Shown: positions 58,058-64,000 of the stretch, in pieces
Layout of the letters: each line of letters opens with the position of its first letter
Numbering within the stretch: position 1 is the stretch's first letter
DNA from: Brucella pseudintermedia
Lineage (GTDB): Bacteria; Pseudomonadota; Alphaproteobacteria; Rhizobiales; Rhizobiaceae
Reading direction: 5' to 3'
NCBI RefSeq assembly: GCF_008932435.1
Contig: NZ_WBWE01000010.1
Location: 62,001-126,000 of the forward strand
DNA length: 64,000 bases
Position numbers and translations under genes: made by a program
Notes under the pieces: model-generated
What the model saw: only the letters and a program-made list of their open reading frames with translations
Told to the model about the DNA's origin: nothing
Databases searched by the model: none

Positions 58058-60145
58058 CTATTCAACAAAAACGTTGACGCTTGCGGCCCGTCCGGCTGCA
58101 TCGACGACAGTCAGCGTCGAATATCCGGTTCCGTCCGGTTGCCAATTTGTCGTCCTTCTCCGTTCGATCTCGGCGATGGGCTTGCCATTGGCAAGCCAGC
58201 GAAATGGCGCGCGCCCGCCCTGTAATTTCAGCACCAGCGGCGATGCATTATCGGTCAGGGCTTTCAATTCAACATGCGCGCCATCGGGTGGAAACACGAT
58301 GCGCGGTGCAGGCTCAATCGAGGCCTTGAGAACCGGCAGAGAATCGCTCGCAGACGAAAAGCGTATCTGCGTCACCGGAAGATCGGCGCGCGCTGTTCGA
58401 AACGCCCCTGCGGGCGCACGCGGCAGCGGTACGGATGCAATACCGGAACGCACAAAGGCTTCAAACAGGATAGGTGCCGCCGAAACATAGCCCGCAAGGC
58501 CCGGCACTGAGCCGCCATCGGCACGTCCAACCCAGACACCCAGCACATAACGGCCGTCATAACCAACCGACCACGCATCGCGATAGCCATAGGACGTGCC
58601 GGTCTTGTAAGCGAGGCCGAGGCGTTTCGCGCCTTGCGGCGGCACGACACCGGCCAGAATATCGCCGATCTGCCAGGATGCCTGCTCGGTGAGAATAGGG
58701 GCGGAAGGCTGCACAGGCTCCGAACTTTCCGTGCCATCACGAAGGGCGGCGCCTCGCCCGCCATTGGCAAGACCGGTATAAAGCTGCACCAGATCACGCA
58801 GGCTGATGCCCGCGCCGCCAAGGCCGATAGCCAGCCCCGGCGCTTCGCCCTTAGGCAGTTGCAGATTGACTGCCGCCTGACGAAGGCGTGTCGTCAACCG
58901 CGCAGGGCCGACCGCATCAAGCAGGCTAATGGTCGGCACATTGAGCGACATTTGCAGCGCCTGACGGATGCTGACATCGCCCTGATAGTTCATATCGAAA
59001 TTGCGCGGACGATAGCCTGCGAAATCCTGCGGGCGGTCCTCAATGATGGTTTCCTGTGCAATCAGCCCTTGCTCGAAAGCCAGGCCATAAATGAAGGGCT
59101 TGAGCGTGGAACCGGGCGAGCGCACGGCGCGGGTCATGTCGATCCAGCCCTGCCGCTTGCCATCGAAATAGTCAGCCGATCCGACTTCACCCAGAATGTT
59201 GCCGTTACGGCTGTCGGCCAGCACCATGGCTACCGAAACTTTAGGGCCGAGTTTCGCAGCGGCCTCTCGTGCCACAGTTTCCAGTCCCGCCTGCACCGAC
59301 TTTTTAAGCGTCAGGTGATGCCGCGCCTCGGTCGGTGCCTGCTTCAATGCGAGATCGGCAAAATGGGCGGCCAACGCAGGCAAGGGATGACGCGTAGCGG
59401 ATATGCGCTCACGCGATGCACGCTCGGCTTCCTCGTTCGTGAACACCTTAGACGAAACCATGCGTTTCAACACACGATCCCGTGCTGCAACTGCATTCTT
59501 CATCTCGCGGTCCGGACGGCGGCGCTCCGGCAATTGCGGAAGGGCCACAAGCAATGCGGCTTCCGATGTTGTGAGGCGTAGCGGCTCCTTGCCAAAATAG
59601 GCGAGCGAAGCTGACCGCACGCCTTCCAGATTGCCGCCATAGGGTGCGAGCGTCAGATAGCGTTCGAGAATTTCAGACTTGCTCAGCCGCCGCTCAATCT
59701 GGACCGCACGCGCAAGCTGCCGGAATTTGGAGCCGAAGCTGCGGTTTTCACGCGGTTCGATCAATCGGGCAAGCTGCATTGAAAGCGTTGAGCCGCCGGA
59801 CACAATACGGCCATTGCCTGCAAGTTGATAGGCAGCCCTCAGCAGCGCCGTGAAATCAATGCCGCCATGATCGTAAAAACGCTTGTCCTCATAGGCGATT
59901 AGCATTTTCACGAATTTCGGATCGACATCCTCAATCCGCGTATTCAAGCGCCAATAGCCGTCCGGCGTTGCATAGGCGCGCAGCAATGCGCCGTCCCGAT
60001 CCATGACTTCAGTAGAAATGGTCAGCCGTTCCGGCAAAGGCGGAGGATAGGCGCGGTCGAGCCAGTCAAGCCCGAGCACGGTTCCAATAGCAGCGATGCC
60101 GAGAAATGCGGCACCGCCAATTGCTATTTTCCAACGCCTTTTCAT
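58058..60145 (-). CDS. pbpC: Penicillin-binding protein 1C
   Basis: The 695-aa bifunctional cell-wall enzyme has an N-terminal membrane anchor (residues 7-25), a GT51 transglycosylase domain (AYEDKRFYDHGGIDFTALLR and SGGSTLSMQLARLIEPRENR), and a transpeptidase domain with the SxxK serine in SPGSTLKPFIYGL near residue 345, the SxN motif in MSLNVPTISLL and KTG in YKTGTSYGYRDAW near 515. A C-terminal BiPBP_C-type domain ends the chain. It lies 15 bases after the alpha-2-macroglobulin gene, the usual pairing, and converges on the glycan operon. Confidence 0.94.
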   Translation of the reverse strand: MKRRWKIAIGGAAFLGIAAIGTVLGLDWLDRAYPPPLPERLTISTEVMDRDGALLRAYATPDGYWRLNTRIEDVDPKFVKMLIAYEDKRFYDHGGIDFTALLRAAYQLAGNGRIVSGGSTLSMQLARLIEPRENRSFGSKFRQLARAVQIERRLSKSEILERYLTLAPYGGNLEGVRSASLAYFGKEPLRLTTSEAALLVALPQLPERRRPDREMKNAVAARDRVLKRMVSSKVFTNEEAERASRERISATRHPLPALAAHFADLALKQAPTEARHHLTLKKSVQAGLETVAREAAAKLGPKVSVAMVLADSRNGNILGEVGSADYFDGKRQGWIDMTRAVRSPGSTLKPFIYGLAFEQGLIAQETIIEDRPQDFAGYRPRNFDMNYQGDVSIRQALQMSLNVPTISLLDAVGPARLTTRLRQAAVNLQLPKGEAPGLAIGLGGAGISLRDLVQLYTGLANGGRGAALRDGTESSEPVQPSAPILTEQASWQIGDILAGVVPPQGAKRLGLAYKTGTSYGYRDAWSVGYDGRYVLGVWVGRADGGSVPGLAGYVSAAPILFEAFVRSGIASVPLPRAPAGAFRTARADLPVTQIRFSSASDSLPVLKASIEPAPRIVFPPDGAHVELKALTDNASPLVLKLQGGRAPFRWLANGKPIAEIERRRTTNWQPDGTGYSTLTVVDAAGRAASVNVFVE

Positions 60146-60160
60146 TTGTTTGGCCGCACA

Positions 60161-63100
60161 CTAAGGCGCGGCCACCTCCATCATGCCCGTTGCCGTGCGC
60201 GCTGCAAATTGCGGGCGATACATATCCTCAACAGTTGCTGCCGGATGGGTATAAAGACCTGGCGTCACCGCGCGCACCACATAAGCGAGCGTGATTGGCT
60301 TCTTCTCGCCCGCCGAGCGGTCGAAAGCCGCCACAAAACGATCATTGCGGAATTCGAGATGCGCTGCTTGGGTGCTTTCCAGCCAAGGGAAATTGCCTAG
60401 ATCGGCACTGGAAACAAGCCCCGGATTATCGATCTCGAAGCCCGCCGGCAGCAGATCGGTCACAAGCAGACGCGACTGCCATTCCTGCAGGTCATCGATT
60501 TTCAGGACAACCACGTAGCGCTCATTCTGATTGACGCCGGTGACATTGGCCGGTTCGCCATCGAGCGTATAATAGGTGCGCTCAATGTTGAAGCCTTCGC
60601 CGCCCGCGGGTAGCGACTGAGCAGGGGGCGCAACTGCGGTTACGACCGCATCAACCGATCCCTGACCCTTGTTGGTGACGATCAGCGGCTGTGCTTCAAG
60701 GGTTGCACCATTGAGACGCTCGGAGAACGCGCCTTGATGCGCGGTGCCATTGATGTCGAGGCTGATCGAGCCATTATCGTCCTGCAGGCCACGTGCGGCA
60801 AGCAGCATCCAGGCCTGATCCTGCGTGCTGAGATAACGAGCCTTTTCACGCTGGAACTCGACCAGTGTAATCAGCGATGGCAGCACTTTCGGCGCAGGCT
60901 TGGTTTCGGAGGCAAGAGCCAGCATCGCCGCACCATCACGCAGCGGCGAACCATAATCGGAGCGATTATAGTCGTAGCTGGACTGGCTGGTTGCAAGCTG
61001 GAGCGACGCATCGAACACGCGTTCCGAGCGCGGCTGATCACCATAAAGGGCCAGTGCTGCACCAAGCTGGGCAACCGCCATCGGGCTTGCGAAGTTTCCG
61101 AGCTGGGTGTCGGCGAAGTAACGCAGATCACCAACCGAAGCCTTCTTGTTGCGTGCCAGAACATAGAGCGCATAGGCAATGTCGTTGCCGCGTTCCTTGA
61201 CGTCGGTGGTGTAGCCGAGCGCATTTTGCAGGTTGCCAAGAGCGGAGAGCATCGCCTGCTGCGGCACGTCATAGCCCTTTTCGCGGGCACGCGTCAGGAA
61301 GTCGGTCACATAGGCGTCCATCCAGAGATCACCCGACCCGGGCGACCAGAGGCCAAACGAACCACTCGAAGACTGGTTGTTCAGCACGCGGAAGATAGCG
61401 TCCTGCACACGCTTCTTGAGCTCGTCCTGACTTTCCAGACCCGCCGCCGCTTCCGTACCGGCCGCCATCTCGCTTAAGTATAGCAGCGGCAGTGCACGGC
61501 TGGTGGTCTGCTCTGTGCACCCATAAGGATAGCGGTCGAGAGCCATCAACAAGGCTGGCACATCAAATGCGGCACTTCGCGTCACACCAATGCTGACGAA
61601 AGCGCCATCAAGCAGGCTTTCCGACAGAAGGCCGCCATCGACCTTCAGGCTTCCGCCATTGCCCGAGAGATTGACGACATGGCGGCTCGTGACCGGCAGA
61701 TCAACCGGGCGCACCGGCAATGCCAAAACCTGTTCAACGCTGAGGCCCACATCGTTGGAAAGCCGGATAGTCACACCACCGGCACCCGTTGCCACAGCAT
61801 TGAGCGGAACGGTGATCGACTGCCGTCTGCCACCGGAAAGCGCAATGCTTTCAGGATAGGAGCCAACTTCGACGCCGAGATTATCGGTGGTCTCAAGGCT
61901 CACACGATAATTGCCATCCGGTGCGTCCGTATTGGCAATATCGAAGCGGATATTGGCCTGATCGCCGGGAGCCATGAAGCGCGGAAGACCAGCGGTGATG
62001 ACCACCGGATCGCGGATGATGACATCGGTCACCGCATGGCCAACAGCCTTCTTGGTCCATGCAACGGCCATGACACGCGCGGTGCCGTTGAACTGCGGTA
62101 TGTCGAAGGTGATTGTCGCCTTGCCGTCGCTGTCTAGTTCGACCGGACCGGAGAAAAGCGCCAGCAGCTTTTCAGTGGGTGGGCTGCCTTCCGCTGCCAT
62201 ATTGCCGCCATCGCCACCTGTGCGCAGCTTGCCGGTGACGCCGAGCGAACCATCAATCAGGCGACCATACATATCGCGCATTTCAAGGCCCAGCTGACGC
62301 TGGCCGAAGAACCAGTTTTCAGGGTTCGGCGGCTGATAGCGTGTCAGATTGAGAATGCCGACGTCGACAGCCGCAACCATGACATAAGCCTGCTCGCCAC
62401 CTGCATTTTCAACTGAAACAGGAATGGAAAGCGTGGAACGCGGCGCAATCTTCTCAGGCGGTGTCAGCTTGACTGCAAGCTGCTTGTCGGCAGGATCGAT
62501 CTTCAGCCATTTAAGACCAATCGCACGCGCAGGCATACGGCTTTCAATAGCCTCACCCGGACGGAACAGCGTTGCTGTGACATAGACGCCTGCACCCCAA
62601 TCATCACCCACCGGAATATCGATGGTCGTGCCACCTTCCGGCACGCTTGCGGTGATTGTCTTGAGCAGCTTTTCCGCACCAATGGTAATGAGCAGCTCAC
62701 CTGCAAAACGCGGGGAGATTTTCAGTTCTGCCGTGTCACCCGCCGCATAATGTTCCTTGTCGAGCGCGATTTCGAGCCCGTCCGGTGTTTCGGTCGAGGT
62801 TGAGCTGACAAACCAGCCCGCATCGAATTCATAGCTTGTGGCCGGACCCGAAGCATCATCTGTTTCGATTTCCAGACGGTAACGGCCCCAATCGACCGGC
62901 AGGCTGATTTCAGCCTCGCTATCGGTTTTCAGATCGATCTTGCCGTTGGCAATCGCCTTGGTGAAGGTGACCGGCTCGTAGTTCCAGCTATTGCCACTGC
63001 GATACCACTGATAATTACGCTCGATCTTGACCAGCGACCATTGTGCGCCATCAAGCGCCTTGCGATCACCCTTGCTGTCAGAGGCGATCAGGCTGAACTT

Positions 63101-64000
63101 GGCGGTACCGCCCTGCGGAACTTCATCGCCAGCGAAATCCGGGCGAATGCCGATGAGATCGGTTTCCGGCTGAATGGCAACATCGATCTTACGCTCAACC
63201 GCACGACCGCCGGTTTCGCGCATACGAACGGTCACGGCTGCGTTTACGAGACGCGTTGTTGACGGCATTTCATCGACTGCAACCGGGAAAGTCGCCTTGC
63301 CGTTGTTATCGACTTTTGACAGGCCATCGAGCGGAAGGCGCGTGGCTTCGCCTTGTTCTTCATCGGCGAGGCCGAAATAATAGCCCTTGAAGCGGTCCCA
63401 CTGACGCTTAGTCGAAAGCGTGACTTCGCCTTCAAGCGCAAGACCGGCGGCAGGCGCACCATAGAGGAAGCGACCGTCCACGGTGATATTGGCGGTTTCA
63501 CCCACGGCGATTTCCGGCTTGTCAGACGTCAGATCGAACTCGATCCGGTCCGGCACGAAATCTTCAACCAGAAACATCTGTGTGGCAATTGCTGGCTGCT
63601 TGGGATCGGTATAGACCGAAACATTCCAGGTGCCGCGCATGGCGTTCGACGGCAAGGTCAGGTCGATGGCATGACCACCGGCCAGTTTGCTGTCCGAAAC
63701 AAGACGGCGGTCTTCCACGCCATCGGGACGCGTGAAGATGAAGGTGAGCGGCAGATCCTCGATTGCGGTTGCGGTGTCGTCACGCGCAAGCGCGCCCACA
63801 TGGACGACTTCGCCAGCGCGATAGATACCGCGCTCTGTCCATGCATAAAGATCGAGCGCTTTCGGCACGACACGGCCCGTCACACCACGATCGGAAAGAT
63901 CGAAACCAGCGCGCGCCATATCGAGGAATGTGAAATCATCATCATCCCCACTCGCCATCAGCACCGCTGGCACCATGCCGTCTGTGCCGCGTGTCAGTCC
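60161..64000 (-). CDS. Bacterial alpha-2-macroglobulin (YfhM-like), N-terminus beyond the window
   Basis: The frame is open to the right edge, giving about 1279 residues of a protein that is usually some 1600-1800 long; the signal region is missing. Macroglobulin-like beta-domains fill the first part. The thioester region reads DRYPYGCTEQTTSRALPLLY, keeping the Cys and Gln that form the bond (CxEQ), followed by an alpha-helical toroid domain. The protein is thought to trap proteases in the periplasm, while PBP1C repairs peptidoglycan. The Met at 63976 is internal, not the start. Confidence 0.92.
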   Translation of the reverse strand, partial: GLTRGTDGMVPAVLMASGDDDDFTFLDMARAGFDLSDRGVTGRVVPKALDLYAWTERGIYRAGEVVHVGALARDDTATAIEDLPLTFIFTRPDGVEDRRLVSDSKLAGGHAIDLTLPSNAMRGTWNVSVYTDPKQPAIATQMFLVEDFVPDRIEFDLTSDKPEIAVGETANITVDGRFLYGAPAAGLALEGEVTLSTKRQWDRFKGYYFGLADEEQGEATRLPLDGLSKVDNNGKATFPVAVDEMPSTTRLVNAAVTVRMRETGGRAVERKIDVAIQPETDLIGIRPDFAGDEVPQGGTAKFSLIASDSKGDRKALDGAQWSLVKIERNYQWYRSGNSWNYEPVTFTKAIANGKIDLKTDSEAEISLPVDWGRYRLEIETDDASGPATSYEFDAGWFVSSTSTETPDGLEIALDKEHYAAGDTAELKISPRFAGELLITIGAEKLLKTITASVPEGGTTIDIPVGDDWGAGVYVTATLFRPGEAIESRMPARAIGLKWLKIDPADKQLAVKLTPPEKIAPRSTLSIPVSVENAGGEQAYVMVAAVDVGILNLTRYQPPNPENWFFGQRQLGLEMRDMYGRLIDGSLGVTGKLRTGGDGGNMAAEGSPPTEKLLALFSGPVELDSDGKATITFDIPQFNGTARVMAVAWTKKAVGHAVTDVIIRDPVVITAGLPRFMAPGDQANIRFDIANTDAPDGNYRVSLETTDNLGVEVGSYPESIALSGGRRQSITVPLNAVATGAGGVTIRLSNDVGLSVEQVLALPVRPVDLPVTSRHVVNLSGNGGSLKVDGGLLSESLLDGAFVSIGVTRSAAFDVPALLMALDRYPYGCTEQTTSRALPLLYLSEMAAGTEAAAGLESQDELKKRVQDAIFRVLNNQSSSGSFGLWSPGSGDLWMDAYVTDFLTRAREKGYDVPQQAMLSALGNLQNALGYTTDVKERGNDIAYALYVLARNKKASVGDLRYFADTQLGNFASPMAVAQLGAALALYGDQPRSERVFDASLQLATSQSSYDYNRSDYGSPLRDGAAMLALASETKPAPKVLPSLITLVEFQREKARYLSTQDQAWMLLAARGLQDDNGSISLDINGTAHQGAFSERLNGATLEAQPLIVTNKGQGSVDAVVTAVAPPAQSLPAGGEGFNIERTYYTLDGEPANVTGVNQNERYVVVLKIDDLQEWQSRLLVTDLLPAGFEIDNPGLVSSADLGNFPWLESTQAAHLEFRNDRFVAAFDRSAGEKKPITLAYVVRAVTPGLYTHPAATVEDMYRPQFAARTATGMMEVAAP

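Overview
The window reads as a chromosomal segment of an alphaproteobacterium of the order Hyphomicrobiales, most likely Brucella in the broad sense that includes Ochrobactrum. This is inferred from the moderately GC-rich coding sequence, the TGGGAGGA-type ribosome binding sites, and the mix of families (Agrobacterium-type uronate dehydrogenase, a linked xylABFGH locus, a tripartite tricarboxylate transporter, the PBP1C/alpha-2-macroglobulin pair). No rRNA, tRNA, CRISPR array, prophage or insertion sequence was seen.

Left part (1-31 kb) is transport and catabolism. A MarR-controlled EmrAB-type efflux operon (99-3276) is followed by an asparagine module (GntR regulator, AnsP permease, asparaginase; 3459-6924), a small conserved protein, and an MFS exporter divergent from a LysR gene. 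Next comes a plus-strand sugar-acid region (9836-16787): uronate dehydrogenase, a complete RbsABC-type importer, a TIM-barrel isomerase and a Gfo/Idh/MocA oxidoreductase. It faces a xylose locus (16847-24913) in which lacI-xylB-xylA diverges from xylFGH. A 19-bp element with one mismatch lies upstream of both the sugar importer operon and the xylose regulator, which suggests joint control. A tctCBA importer follows, beside a LysR gene interrupted by one in-frame TAA codon, then a TSUP permease, an HPP-CBS protein and an AI-2E family permease.

Centre and right (32.6-58.1 kb) is one large extracellular polysaccharide locus, the most interesting part of the window. On the minus strand, from 46900 downward, are a PrtD-type type I secretion ATPase, its HlyD-type adaptor, a small RTX-repeat protein, and then glycosyltransferases, a methyltransferase, a tail-anchored module protein and a pyruvyl transferase. 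On the plus strand from 47100 are an ExpG/WggR-like MarR regulator, a GT4 enzyme, an unrecognised 502-aa protein, a GT2-GT4 fusion, two tandem pyruvyl transferases, a secreted glycosidase-like protein and an SGNH hydrolase. This gene content matches the galactoglucan (EPS II; exp/wga-wgc-wgg-wgd-wge) cluster of Sinorhizobium meliloti. A palindrome, TTCAAA(A/T)TTTGAA, occurs in front of the regulator, in front of the 502-aa gene, and (one mismatch) in front of the RTX gene. I infer it is the operator of the MarR regulator and ties the locus into one regulon. No Wzx, Wzy or Wza genes are present, so the type I system is the only exporter encoded here.

The right edge holds pbpC and an alpha-2-macroglobulin gene that runs off the window. 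All functional statements come from reading motifs by eye; no database search was made.
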